NCBI RefSeq assembly: GCF_016808335.1
Contig: NC_053153.1
Span: 13,093,033-13,157,032 of the forward strand
Length of the DNA: 64,000 nt
Reading direction: 5' to 3'
Source of the DNA: Panicum virgatum
Lineage: Eukaryota; Streptophyta; Magnoliopsida; Poales; Poaceae
The position numbers were made by a program, and so were the translations under genes. Under the pieces are notes generated by a model, which was given only the letters and a program-made list of their open reading frames with translations, made no database searches and was not told where the DNA came from. Position 1 is the stretch's first letter, and each line of letters opens with the position of its first letter. Shown piece after piece: positions 1-11,535 of the stretch.

Positions 1-341
1 ATTATGCCGGTTGTAAAGTAGATCGAAAGAGCACTACGGAGACTTATAAATTTCTTGGTCGGTCCTTGGTAGCGTGGAGCTCCAAGAAGCAAAATTCAGT
101 TGCTTTGTCCACAGCGGAGGTCGAATATGTCGCCGCTGGTGCGTGTTGTGCACAACTTTTGTGGATGAAGCAAACGTTAAGTGACTTTGGTTGTCATTTT
201 AGTGCGATTCCTCTCTTGTGTGACAACGAGAGTGCAATCAAACTAGCTAACAACCCGGTGCAACACTCTCGAACAAAGCACATAGGTATAAGACATCATT
301 TCTTACGGGATCATGAGGCTAAGGGAGATATTGCTTTATGA
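1..341 (+). pseudogene. Copia pol, C-terminal RNase H domain (partial)
   Basis: The frame is open from base 3 and gives the C-terminal half of the Ty1/Copia RNase H. Recognisable are the WSSKKQNSVALSTAEVEYVA block around codons 22-43, CDNESAIKLA (catalytic Asp region) and HSRTKHIGIRHHFLRD. In the intact family this domain degrades the RNA strand of the RNA:DNA hybrid during reverse transcription. The frame ends in TGA at 339-341, exactly where the family continues with R-H-V-S-T-D-G-Q; the next codons (HVSTDGQ) are still readable, so a CGA-to-TGA change is the simplest cause of the stop. The readable frame then dissolves, and the normal last residues are replaced by non-pol sequence. Partial because the window begins inside it. 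Confidence 0.9.
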
Positions 342-385
342 CATGTAAGCACCGACGGGCAACATCTGCACATCTTCAGGGGGAG

Positions 386-465
386 CCGGATTGTCCGGAC
401 TTCATGCCCGGATAGTCCGGACCCAATGTCCGGATAGTCCGGACAAATTCACTAGGGTATAAATA
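386..465 (+). promoter_or_regulatory. Internal promoter-like block upstream of env-position ORF (element 1)
   Basis: Three copies of a CCGGATAGTCCGGAC-type motif lie at 386-400, 406-422 and 427-444, followed 14 bases later by a TATA box (TATAAATA, 458-465). The same motif cluster followed by a TATA box (TATAAAT, about 3774-3780) forms the U3 promoter region of this element's own LTR at 3660-3780. A further motif cluster lies in the leader at 834-912. The block sits between the end of pol and the env-position ORF that starts at 986. I infer that it is a duplicated U3-like promoter giving the downstream ORF its own transcript; the sequence shows the motif match and order only. Confidence 0.55.
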
Positions 466-985
466 CCGGGGGGGTTGGGTTTTTAACCGTTACCTTCATC
501 TTCTCTTCCCCACGCCGCCACTTTCAACCCTAATTCGCCCTAGGGGCGATTTCCACTCTCCCACCATTAGATTCTCATGAAATCTTGAGGAAAGACTCTC
601 CTCCACTCCGAAAACTCCAGAGAATCGTTGGTTTTGAAGTTTTCGCGCGTTTTTGAAGGTTTCAAGGTACTTTGAACTTCTTTCCTCCCGATCTCAAAAT
701 GTAGAGGGATTTCTAGGGTTTCCTTTTAGGGGATTATCTTCTAGCATCACTAGGAACCTGTAGATTTAATTTCATTCAAATCCCATGGAGAAATCTTTGA
801 TTTTGGCCGAGTTAGGGTTTCGGGCGCCTGGCTTGGATAGTCCGGGTTTGGATCCCGGATACTCCGGACTCCGGAGTATTCGGGCCTAAACCCCGGACTG
901 TCCGGACTTGGCAATTTTCGAAGCTTGAACTCTCAATTTCACCTAGGTTTCAAGTTCATTTTCTATCCGTTCTTTTGTCCAGGCG

Positions 986-2672
986 ATGGGTAGAGAGCGC
1001 AGGGTGAAGCAGCGCCATGATCCAAACACTCAGAGAGAGAATGATGAGTCACCCCTAGTCCTCCTCGGTGCGAGCTGCGTCCTCGTCCTCGCCCCGGCAA
1101 GGAACCCGCGGGCAGTAGCGGTCAGGCACCTCCAGCTCGTGAGCCTCGCCGGGCTCCATACATCTTGCAGAGCAGGCCCAATCCTCCTCCAGCCAGGGCC
1201 AACCCTCAGAGGCGAGGTATTGCTCATGACATCTGTCCACGGACTCCTCCTCGCCTACAAGTAGAGTATGCACCTGATCAGAGAATGTATGAGAGATATC
1301 CTAGACTTGCTCGCCCACAGCATGTAGAGGGTTATGCTATTGAGATGCCAAGAAACTATAGTGGGCAAGAAGTGGCACTAAGGGATGCAAGGCAAGAAGT
1401 GGTTTATAGATATGAGAAGAATGAGGGCCTTGAGAGGCGCTTTTGGTGTCAGCTCCACCATGACTTCTATATGACAATTGTGCTCAAGGGGTTTGTGGCT
1501 CCCATAGTCCCGTACAAGTATGTGCATTGGCCCTACTTTGAGTAGCTCAATGATCCACACTACAATGCCGCCATAGAAATATGCAAGGAGTTTGGACTAT
1601 ATGACATCATGGGTTTCAGGTACAATTGGAACACCGAAATCCATGCACAATTTCACTCTTCTCTGTACTATGATGCACATCAAGTCACTTTCTATTGGAC
1701 TATTGAGGGAGAAAAGTATGGCATTGATTATATGACTTTCTCGAGGCTTCTTGGGCTTGGGTCCAAAGATGAAGAACGTGATCCAATTCACGTTGAGCAG
1801 ATGCTTAGAAGTCATCAAGTGCCACAACTGTTCTTTAATCCAATGTTAGCAAATGAGGGAAATGCAAGCACTCTTCTACCATGCTACTATGGATTGAATC
1901 AGTTTTTCAGAAACACCATTGATGCCAAGAAAGGAGATGGCACAGCTCTTCGCCACTTTGCAGTAAACCTCCTAGCAAGGACTTTGCCAGGTGGTCGCCC
2001 ATTTTGCATCATGGATTATATGTGGAATGAGCTCCGGAGGGTGATTATTGATCCAGATAAGCATCATCCCTATGCACTGTACATCATGTACATGATTGAG
2101 AGGGTGACCAAGATCACATTCCCCAAAGATCAGAAGCATGAGCCGCTTCACCTCCGTCCTCGCTTAGGTGATGCACCACCACCTCCTCCTCCTAGGCATG
2201 CTGGAGCACCAGGGTCTCCAGACCAGACTCTGGACCATCTTCTTCTACTGCACCTAGCTACTCGGGTGTATCTCGTCGTGACCGCAATGACTCATTCATG
2301 AAGAGGGCCCTTCGTAGCATCTTCTGCATGTGCAAGACCATAGCTTCTGAGGTGAATGAGAACCGTCGGGACATTCAGGCCATCAAGGCTCACATGGGCC
2401 TTCATATGGACGCTCATGATCCGCTTTCGGAGTTCGACAACCCTTTCGCCGAGTGGGATGCCGCTCCCGAGCCGGCCTTTGTTCCTCTTCCTTGCCAGCA
2501 TCGCCATCATGTTAGCCGCACCACTCACGCTCCTAGCCGTCCTCCTGCCGGTCAGGAAATATTTGATGTGGACGAGCAGATTGAAGAAGAAGAGCCCCAA
2601 GGCTACCACGAGCACCGCGACTCTGACGACGACGACGACACCTCCGACGACGTTCCCGACGTCGATGAGTGA
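986..2672 (+). pseudogene. Env-position ORF of SIRE-like Copia element (broken)
   Basis: A long ORF region in the position of the env-like gene of SIRE-type elements. It starts MGRERRVKQRHDPNTQREND at 986, needs a frame change near 1050, and runs through a basic Pro/Arg-rich stretch into a globular region (1165-2200; motifs FWCQLHHDF, TFSRLLGLG, DYMWNELRRVI). That region resembles the 'putative plant transposon protein' domain often found downstream of pol in grass elements. A proline run (PPPPPP) follows, then a second frame change near 2220, a helical segment and a very acidic tail (DSDDDDDTSDDV) ending at 2672. A TAG at 1543-1545 interrupts the frame where CAG is likely. No signal peptide or clear membrane segment is visible, so nothing in the sequence supports a true envelope. 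Function unknown. Confidence 0.7.
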
Positions 2673-3303
2673 TGCTTCATGTGTTTTTCATTCCCTTTTT
2701 GGAGCTTGTTGACAAAGGGGGAGTGAAAAGATTCATCTACTCATTTAGTGCTTCGCGCTTGTATCGGATTGTTATCGTGTGTGTTTTGGCACTTTGGTAC
2801 TTTAGATGTTGGTTTGTGAACTTTGAGACCTTGATCTTTATCTATCTATCATGTAAGGACTTTATGGCTTGAGAATCTTATGTAATGTGTACTACTCTGT
2901 GAATTTCATCTTCTATTTATCTTGTTTAAGGAAAATATGTGGTAGTATGTTGCATAGAACTTGATATGATGGTTGTTGTTTGTGTTCTGCACTGACTGGT
3001 CCGGATAGTCCGGACTTCATGTCCAGATAGTTCGGGACTCAAGGTGCAAAACACATTTTCTTTGTGTGCATGACTTGCCATATGCATTCACGATTGTTTC
3101 TTTAGTGCACACACACTCACCCCACTGTAATTTATATAAAGAGCGACTTGAGTTGTATCTATTTTACATTTGTGAAGTCAAATTTGAAATTCAAATTCAT
3201 GGCATACTTCTAGGGGGGAGCTCTTTGTATAAATGAGTTATATTTGTTTTGAATATCAAATGAAGTACATGGTGTTGTCATCAATCACCAAAAAGGGGGA
3301 GAT
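2673..3303 (+). other. 3' non-coding tail and polypurine tract of element 1
   Basis: No coding sequence is supported here. The stretch holds one more CCGGATAGTCCGGAC motif pair (about 3000-3047) and ends in the polypurine tract AAAAAGGGGGAGATTG directly before the LTR. The last ~33 bases before the LTR are the same as those before the 3' LTR of element 2 (27504-27536), although the two LTRs differ. This links the gag-only element 2 to the same replication machinery. Confidence 0.7.
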
Positions 3304-4475
3304 TGAAAGGAATCTAGGCCCCTAAGTGGGTTTTGGTGTTTGACGACAAAACTGTGTACGCTTAATGTGTTGATTGAGCATGTGTGCAGGAGCTACGCTT
3401 GGATAAATGCTTGAGAATGATAAAGTACGCCCCTCAAAAAGGAAATGAAAAAGCGGTGATGGATATAAACTCTAGAATTAGATTTTCAATTTATGAATTG
3501 AGTTTAGGAACGCCGTACTATCAAGGGGGACGTTGATTCTCCCTTGATTCTAAGGTTGTGACCAAGTTCTAGTGCTCAAGGAACCTAAACAAAACCTATG
3601 AGAGATCTTTGTCACACAAAATCCAAAAGAGAAGCAGTTGTGAGTGAACTTGTGAGGAGGACCCGGTTAATCCGGAATTCAGCCCGGATAGTCCGGGTGT
3701 CCGGAGTATCCGGACAATTTGCCCAGAGTATCCGGGTACCTTTTAGCCAACGACAATTTTTCAAAGTGTGGGGTATAAATGCCCTTCTTATCCCCTCACT
3801 CACTCTCTCTCTTGCTCATTTCAAACCAGAACAAAACCTAACCCTAGAACAAGCTCTCTCACTCCCTCCCTTTGATTTTTGAGAGATTTCTTGAGGGATT
3901 CAAGTGAGAGACTTGCAAAAGAAGAGATTCGAGCTAGTGAGCATCCATTCCAACCCTTGAGCACTAGTTCTTCGTCGAGCCCGCGGATTCAAGTCTATTA
4001 CTATTGGAGCTTTGAGCTCCTAGACGGCTAGGCGTGCTCGTGAGTGCTCAAGCTGCATTGTGAGGTCCACGGGAAGTTTGTAAACTTCATTCCTCTCCGA
4101 GGAATTCATAGTAAGTGATCTTGGGCTTGAGCGTTGGTCTCGCCCTTGGGTGAGGAGCATAGGGGTCCTTGAGCACCATCTCTTGAACTCTTCCTCAACG
4201 GAGACGTAGCACCTTTGGGTGTGAACTTCGGGAAACAATTTAAGTGTCTCTTTTTATCTCTTTACTTGTTTACTTGATATTTGCTTGCAAGTCAACTTTG
4301 TTAGGGTTTGAGTTCGATTTACTCGTTTATAAGGTTCTTGTCTAGCTTGCCTGGTAGAACTATCTTAGAAGCACCTACTGGTAACCTCTATTTCATTTGA
4401 TTCGAGTTACACACTTCATTTATCTGTTTTTGTGCACGATTGCACTGTGACCCGGATAGTCCGGGTTTCACACCC
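3304..4475 (+). repeat. Element 1 3' LTR, first part (interrupted)
   Basis: Begins TGAAAGGAATC immediately after the polypurine tract. The U3 contains a cluster of CCGGATAGTCCGG-type motifs (3660-3736) followed by a TATA box at about 3774-3780. The LTR is split at 4475 by element 2 within one more copy of the CCGG motif; the five bases CACCC at 4471-4475 are repeated at 29010-29014 as the target-site duplication. Confidence 0.85.
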
Positions 4476-5947
4476 TGTAACGAACAAGGCACCATTTATG
4501 CCATTTCGAGTGATTTTGGTGATCGTATGACAACGCAATTAATGGGACTAATGGTTTTGTTAAGTGAACATCTTTAGATACCAGGGATGAAGTAAAAAGG
4601 CCATACAAAGCTAAACATGAAGAAAGAACTCAAAGAAACGCAGAATTGGACGAGTTCTACTGAAATTAGTAGCAACAGAAGAACCGATGCCTGTAGCATC
4701 GGTGCATCCGATGGTTGTCGGAAGATCGGACGCCCCGGCATTGGTGGAAGACTGAGCGCCTCTGGAGATCAAGTGAAGAAAGAAGTGAAGCATCGGATAA
4801 ACCAACGGTGTCAAGAGAGGCATCGGTGCATTCAATGTACTATGTTCCAGAGGCGATGTCAAGTGCCCTGGAGCCAAGTCTTCAGCACCGGTTGAACCGG
4901 AGGTGCATCGGAGCATAGCACCGGTGTAATGACGTCAGCAGGAGAGAAAGAGGTCCAACGGCTAGTTGAGTGCTGTGAGTGACCGGTTTAACCGACACCC
5001 AGTCATCGGTTAAACCGATGGTGCTGCAGACAGTGCGTCAGAGGCTCAACGGCTACTTCAGGTCTGAGAGTGACCGGATGAATCGACGCCACCCCATGCA
5101 GAGGCATTGGTTCATCCGATGGTATGCTAATTTCTGCTGACCGTTGGAGCAACGGCTACAAGACTTGGTGGCCTATATATATGCCTCACCCCGGCCATTT
5201 TGAGTTTGCTGGAGTCCCAAGATATCACACACACATCCAAGAACACCTCCAAGCCATCCAAGAGCATAAAGATCAAATCCTTAGTCCTTAGCACAAGCAT
5301 TGTGAGTGTTAGTGCTAGGGTAGCTCTTGAGTAAGTGATCAAGCAAGGTTTAGATCCTTGTGCTGTGGTTCTAGAGTGAACCAAACTTGTATCTCGGTGC
5401 GCCGGCCTCCTTGGAGCATTGGTGGCTCGCCGGCACGTCAATGACCCTCCGGCTTGGTGTGGAGCGGCGTCGACAACATTGTGCGGGGAACGGAGACCCC
5501 TCCTTTGTGGGCAATCTCCCTTAGTGAAGGTCGTTATCAAGGTGACCGTGATTGTGTTCACAGAAGAGACTTGATTGCTGGGAAGCGGTACTCTTCGTGA
5601 GTGCTTCAACAATGTGGACGTAGGGGCATCTTTGTGGCAATCCGAACCATGGGATAAATCCTCATGTCGAGAGTTTGCTTCCTCTCATCCCTCTCTTTAA
5701 GCTTACACATTTCATATTGCAATTTGTGTGCCTTTACCTTCATAGAGTAGTTTCATGATTGGATTTGCTATAGGTTGCTAAATTCGTTTGGGATGAGGGT
5801 TTTACACTAAGGTGAACTGTAGTTGCACATCTAGATAGTTGTTTTAGTTTCAGTCTTGTGCAAACTAGTTGGAGCCATAGGTTAAGATTTTAATAGTGCC
5901 TAATTCACCCCCTCCCCCTCTTAGGCTAGAGCACCCGATCGCTTTTA
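4476..5947 (+). repeat. Element 2 5' LTR
   Basis: Starts TGTAACGAACAAGG and ends CGCTTTTA (the 3' copy ends CGCTTTCA, so the terminal CA is mutated here). Its U3 carries many copies of a CCGGATGAACCGATG-like motif in both orientations (about 4680-5125), followed by a TATA box in GCCTATATATATGCC near 5172. This motif-then-TATA layout is also seen in the LTRs of element 1 and of the solo LTR at 32166. Confidence 0.9.
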
Positions 5948-5949
5948 AT

Positions 5950-5962
5950 TGGTATCAGAGCC
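5950..5962 (+). other. Primer binding site, initiator tRNA-Met type (element 2)
   Basis: TGGTATCAGAGCC begins two bases after the 5' LTR. This is the standard plant Copia site complementary to the 3' end of initiator tRNA-Met, where minus-strand DNA synthesis is primed. Confidence 0.9.
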
Positions 5963-6858
5963 GGGACTCACTTCTCTCACAAAGAAAGCCAATTCCATTG
6001 GCAAATTTGTGTTTACCGGCTCATTAGATCGGTAGGCTTCACCGCCTAGTGAGTTAGCTCTTAGGGGGAAAGGATGGATCCTTTTAGACCCGCTCCACGG
6101 TTCGACGGCACTGGCTTCCAACGATGGAAGGTTTTGATGCAAGCCCATCTCCAAGCGACGGGACTAAACGTTTAGAGAGTTGTGAGTGAAAGTGTAAAAA
6201 ATAATGGTCAACAAGAGAAGCAACATGATGTCACCGCTAAATACATAATCTTGTCTCCTCTTAGTGACAATATTTTCAATCATGTTTATTCTTGCAAAAA
6301 TGCTAAAGAGCTATGGAAGACTATCATTGAGAACCATGAGGGCACGGAGGATGTTGCCAATGAAAGATATCATGTTCTCATTGATAAGCTTAATAGGTTT
6401 AAGCAACTTAATGATGAGAATGCCGAATCCATGTACTCATGATTGAATACTCTTGCGAATGAGATTAATTCCTTAGGTGTGAAGCAAATTGAAGATTTGG
6501 AACTCATTCGCAAGATCCTTCACTCACTCCGAAGATCGGACTATTGTTTAGTGACCACAATTCTATATGAGAAAGTGCTCGACACGTTGACACCAAATCA
6601 AGTCCTCAACAAGGTGATCGCCCATGAGCTACGCAATGACATCAAGACAAAGGCGCCATCTTCTTCACCAACACATAGCGCACTTGCATGCAAGCAACTC
6701 AAGAAGTTGAAGAAGATGGCCATCAAAGGTAGCTCAAGTGATGAGGAAAAAGAGGATGCAAGAAGCTCCTCAAATGATGAAAAAGAGCCAATGAACCCCA
6801 ACCTCTACAAGCAAGTAAAGAAGATGAACAAATGCTTGAAGAAAATCAATTCAATGGG

Positions 6859-7633
6859 TGTTGACGCTCCTTAGCGCCCCAATTTATGTACCGCAAGCGC
6901 ACGGATCGTGGTAGCTTTTCCCTTAGAGTACTCCCCCAAGGTTTATCAATCTGTGGATCGACAAAGAACTACCTAAGGTTTTCCATCTAATCTAACGGAT
7001 CTATCCTAATATGAAGCATGAATTGCACATATAGAGTAAACCTTTAATAGATATGAGTGTTGTGTAAAGGTTGATCTCATCCATGAACATAGGCGTAACC
7101 ATAGCAAAACCAAAGACATGACTAGACCTATCTCCATCTAGTTGTAGTTCAAGCTAACGAGCAAATAAATCATGCATCTCAATCAATAGCATCTTTAAAT
7201 CAAAACCTCCAATCCAACCCCTCGGGACCCCCCTACTCAGGCCACGCCCTGTCATGACGCTCCCTTTGGACAAAAGCACCCCGAAGCACGCTAGACGTGT
7301 CTAACCCCCTTGGGTAGATCCGGTATGAACTCCTAGCCACCATAGCTACAAGAACACCACATGCAATCTATCTCGAGAATAGATCTAGGAATAAGCGCAC
7401 CCAAGGCAAGAACGAAATCAAAAAGGAGAGACATGATCGCTAATAGATTCGGAAGACATCATTATCATTACTCACATAATAGATGTGTTTGGATCATCAC
7501 CGCCGTGTGCACACCATCGATGAATCCAACTAGCTCATGAACTCCACCATGGCACAACCACGCAGGGAGGCCATGGCGGCTAGGGGTGGCCTAAGCCATC
7601 TCCTAGACAACTTCGAAGACTTGCGGTGGCCGT
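6859..7633 (-). repeat. Element 3 left (3') LTR, first part
   Basis: Begins TGTTGACGCTCC and matches 23576-24350 of the right LTR. It is cut at 7633 by element 4; the next bases expected from the right LTR (CGTCTCCCTCC) are absent from the window on this side because of the deletion ending near 17617. Confidence 0.88.
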
Positions 7634-8832
7634 TGTTGACGCTTCTTAAAGCGCCAATTTACGTACCGCAAGCGCACGGATCGTGTAGCTTTTCCCTTAG
7701 AGTATTCCCCCAAGGTTTATCAATCCACGGAATAAGTGTATTACTATGCTTAACTAAGCACTAATGATGTTGGTAAAAGATCTATATTGAGTGATTGAGT
7801 GTGAAATAGATCTAATCTAACCAATCTAATCTAATCTAGACTAGTGAGCAATGATAGATGTGTGCACAAGATATGAAGAGCATTTGTCCATAGGGTCTAG
7901 GATCACTAGAGATGTAATCGCCAAGCAACGAAGAACGGATCTAATCTACCAAGGGTGTGTTCCAAGATCAAAACCTTTCCCTCCCGCATACTGTCACTAC
8001 ACGAGGATAATTAGTAACGAATCAACAAGAACACGATAGTTGATGTAATCTAAGTAAACCATACAAGAGCAAAGCAAAGCCAAAGCCAAGTCGCGAACTA
8101 TTAGGCATCAAAGCATCATCAACAAGAATCATGATAGATCAATCTCATAAAGGATTCGGCAATTACAACTCAAGATCTCCTTACAACCCCATGAACAAAC
8201 GAAGACTTTACCCCATGAAGCTAAGCGAAGCGTAGTCGATCATGGTGGTGAAATCTCCGGCAAGGGATGGATCCCTTGCTGTCCTCCAACTTGCAGCGGC
8301 GCCGAGGGACGATGAGGCCTCCGGTGTCGCCTTTCTCTTGTGTCTAACTCAAATGTATCTCTGGATGCTCTCTCTCTCTCTGCGATCTGTGCGATCCTCC
8401 TCTTTGACGGCGGCTTCAGGGTATTTATAGGTAGATATGGTCGGTGGTTTTGGTAAAACATAGATTAGGGTTGACGCATACTTCGTGCTGAAGAAAACTG
8501 AGGCCGATTGTGTCCCGGAATGGGCTAGGCCGGCCGGCACAAGGGCTCCAGGCCGGCCGGCCTGGGCCCTTTCTAGCCCCTTTCGGTCCCATCTTTCACG
8601 TGTGGCTTCTTCTTCTTATTCCTCATCTTAGCCCAGTGGTAACCATGCGTCAAAACATTTCCGAAAGTGTCCAATTTCCTGTCAAAATGCAACATGCTCC
8701 AAAATCCAGGACAAAATCGAAAACGGTCAAGTTCGGGTGCCAAGTGGCGGGTTAGTACATGAATCATCCCGAAGAATTTACCAAAATAACTCCTAATCAT
8801 ATAGTAAAATGGGTACTTAAGGAGCGCCAACA
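7634..8832 (-). repeat. Element 4 left (3') LTR, complete
   Basis: 1199 bases, TGTTGACGCTTC to GCGCCAACA. Read on the minus strand it has two GGCCGGCCGGC motifs (8550-8563, 8527-8539) about 97 bases upstream of a TATA box CTATAAATAC (8430-8421). The polypurine tract complement (TCCCCCCA, 8833-8840) follows at its inner edge. Confidence 0.9.
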
Positions 8833-8840
8833 TCCCCCCA

Positions 8841-10690
8841 TGCTTAGCTTTTGCTCGTCCTCGAGCAAATCAAATCATCAAGTCCTTCCATGGGTTGCTC
8901 GAGAGTTCTCAAACTGCAAAATTTACTTATGCAAACAAGTCTAACAATATTTCTTTAAACAAAGGTCAGAGGAGTAGCAAGGATAATCATATCATGGACG
9001 TTCAAAAACTCATCCAATATTACTCCACAACTCTTACCTTTAGCCGGCAACTTGAATATCGACAACACTTGCTTTTCTTGCCATCCTTGGAGGGTTTTTT
9101 TCTCTTTTTTTTAGTTTTTAGAAGCAAAATACCCTGCAACAAAGGTTAGACCAAAAATTCTTGCACAAGTCCTTTCATGTCTCTCAATATAAGTGGCTAT
9201 CCTATTTTTATTTGCAAGCTCTCATCTCCCGAAAGTCTCTCAAGTATAAAGTGGGGCTATATGTGAGGCTTAGCAAAGTATATACATTTATTGTCAAGTC
9301 AAGAAAACCTTCTAATGAGTGCTTACCTTCCGAGCCAATGATCATGAGAGTTTCTCCATAATGTAAGGGGTTCAAGGATAAGAAGATTTAGAATGGTGGA
9401 CATGTGCAAAGACATACAAAAAGATTGACTTCAAGGCACAAGCATCGTCCTCGTTGTCGGATTGCACATGGTTGGAATTGAGGATATTGTTCTCAAACAA
9501 CAAGGTGATATCTCTTTGCACTTCTCTAACCATAGAATCCCTTCATTTATTCTTTTCTTCTCATATATTTTTTTCTTTCTTTCTTTCTCCCGAATTTTCA
9601 TTCTCTTTTCCGAACCTTTTCATAGGACACTTTCTATAAAACATGGATAGACAAATCTCCGAAGTGGCTCCCTAAATTTTTAGAGCCTGAACCGAGACCA
9701 GAGAGGCCTAGGCCGGCCGGCCCAAGGGGTGTAAGCCGCCCGGCCTGGGGCATTCCCAGGTCGGATTCGGTCCATCTTTCCAGTACTCCTTCCTTTCTTC
9801 GTCCCAAAATTATGTTTTATACAAATCATGCGCAGAAACAAAACGTATCCTCATAATTGGGTTGTGGTCAAGGAAAAGGATAATAAACAAGATAATCTCG
9901 GGTTTGGGTTTTGGAATCCGGTAGATCTCATGAGTTGTTCCAATGAGGAATTCTCATTACCGAATATTGACGTGGCTAGCAATTCAGAGATGAAAAATAC
10001 GGACATGATCATTGCTCGAAATTAAAACTCCCAAGAGAAAGAAATCCTAACTCAACTCAATGCACATCCAATGCTTATGGTGGAACGAATATAGCTTTTG
10101 GATGATAGGATTTTTACTCTTGACTTGTCAAGAACTTGATCAACCTTATGTTTGTAGGGGTTTTATTATTTTTATGAAATTAAAGTCCTCCAAATCATGC
10201 CTTACTCGCAAGCGTAATCAAAACCAAGCGCTAGATCAAAGCTCAAGTATGGGTATTAACATGGACGAATAATTTACTAAGCTCCACAAATAGGAATTAA
10301 TTTTCATGACAATGCTCGTGAACAATTGCTTTAAAGAAAATAAAGTAAAACTGAATGCATAAAAAAAAGTGCATGATCCAACAAAAAACAAAGACTCTTT
10401 TTATTTTATTTTTATGACTCAACACTAATTTAAGACCCACTCTCACACATGCGAAAAATAAAGCACACAACGCTAAACTATGACTCTCACACATGCGGAA
10501 TTAAAGACACGCACACGACGAACTTTCGAGTAAACAAAGACTAACAAAATTCAATCTACGAGTCGTCACACCTCCCCGCCCATGCTTAGATTATGCGGCG
10601 TCCTCGTCGCAATGATATAAAAGACGGGTGTGACGCTCGTCGGTGTTCTCAACGGTACCTAGGGCAATTGCATCTAGGGCGCCCTCCTCC
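8841..10690 (-). other. Element 4 3' tail, non-coding
   Basis: About 1.8 kb between the extra ORF and the polypurine tract, AT-rich, with no recognisable coding sequence. It contains one more pair of GGCCGGCC-type motifs (about 9708-9750) and poly-T tracts. Confidence 0.6.
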
Positions 10691-11467
10691 TTACTTTTGT
10701 AGATCTCCGACCATCCCGAATAACTTCCTTATGTTGCGGACAAGGAAGTTGTAGTCATTTTCGGCCAAGCTCTCGATGTCGTCCATCCTTCGATCCATTG
10801 CCACGATTCGATCGTGGCACCTATCAATGGTGGCGCGGAGATCCGCGATTTCATTGCGGCACTTAAAACAGCACCCGGAGTGATGCCCGCTGCGGTTGGG
10901 GCTGTCGTCCTCGGGCTCGTCGTCATCCTTCTTCTTCTTGCCGCTATCACGTCCAGAGGGGTCGTCTTCCTCCCTTCTCTCATCTTCGGCCCACCCTGGC
11001 CAATCATCATCGTAGTCATGACCGGTGGCGCCCCATGAACCGGGGCTCATGTAGCTCTCCCAATCGTTGTCTCCCGCATAGTCGTTCGGCTCTGAGGTGT
11101 GCTCGATGTAGTTTTTCCTTTTTACTCCGAGAAGGCGCAAGGAACGCCTAGGCTCGGGTGGCTCTCTGTCTTGTCGCTTCTCGCCTTCGTCTTCATCGCT
11201 GCTGATGACGACGACCACCCTTTGGGCTTGAGCTAGCTTCTCGTTGCACCATTGAAGGCCCTTCCCTCCGACGCTCATCCTTGCTTAAATATTGAATTTC
11301 TTCGGAGGGGCCTTCGCTTCACATCGCTTTGCTTCGACAAGGAGGGGTTGCGCACCAGTTGCCGAGATGGGGCTAGGCGTCCTTGGTGTGGGGGTGTCGG
11401 GCGTCATGCCCCTCTCATTGATCTCCATCGCTTCAATCATAGCTCTTGCGCTCGCTGGACCGGCCAT
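10691..11467 (-). pseudogene. Extra acidic ORF in env position of element 4 (one nonsense codon)
   Basis: Two frames in register. Codons from 11467 (MAGPASARAMIEAMEINERG...) run to TAA at 11287-11285, and the same frame continues after two codons as MSVGGKGLQWCNEKLAQAQR to 10691. Without the TAA the product would be about 258 residues. It has a Pro/Thr-rich N-terminus, an SSDEDEGEKRQD acidic patch, RRSLRLLGVKRK (basic, nuclear-localisation-like), a long acidic Asp/Glu/Trp region, CCFKC and a C-terminal helix that could be a coiled coil (about the last 50 residues). No signal peptide or membrane segment is visible, so there is no support for an envelope role. It is preceded by its own promoter-like block. 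Function unknown. Confidence 0.65.
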
Positions 11468-11535
11468 TGTCGACGTCTCTCATGAGGTGGTGGTGTAGAT
11501 TGAAAAATATGAGAGAATAGATCTAACCCGCGCCT

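Noticed and set aside
5127..5612. 161-codon minus-strand ORF in the element 2 5' LTR
   Set aside because: Lies in LTR sequence, not open in the equivalent 3' LTR region, no domain.
6859..6875. Element 3 and element 4 as one element with duplicated LTRs
   Set aside because: Their LTRs differ in sequence beyond the first ~60 bases, element 3 has its own TSD ATGGG and primer site, and element 4 starts inside the element 3 LTR.
10691..11467. True viral-type envelope gene in element 4
   Set aside because: No signal peptide, glycosylation-rich ectodomain or membrane anchor; the product looks acidic and possibly nuclear.
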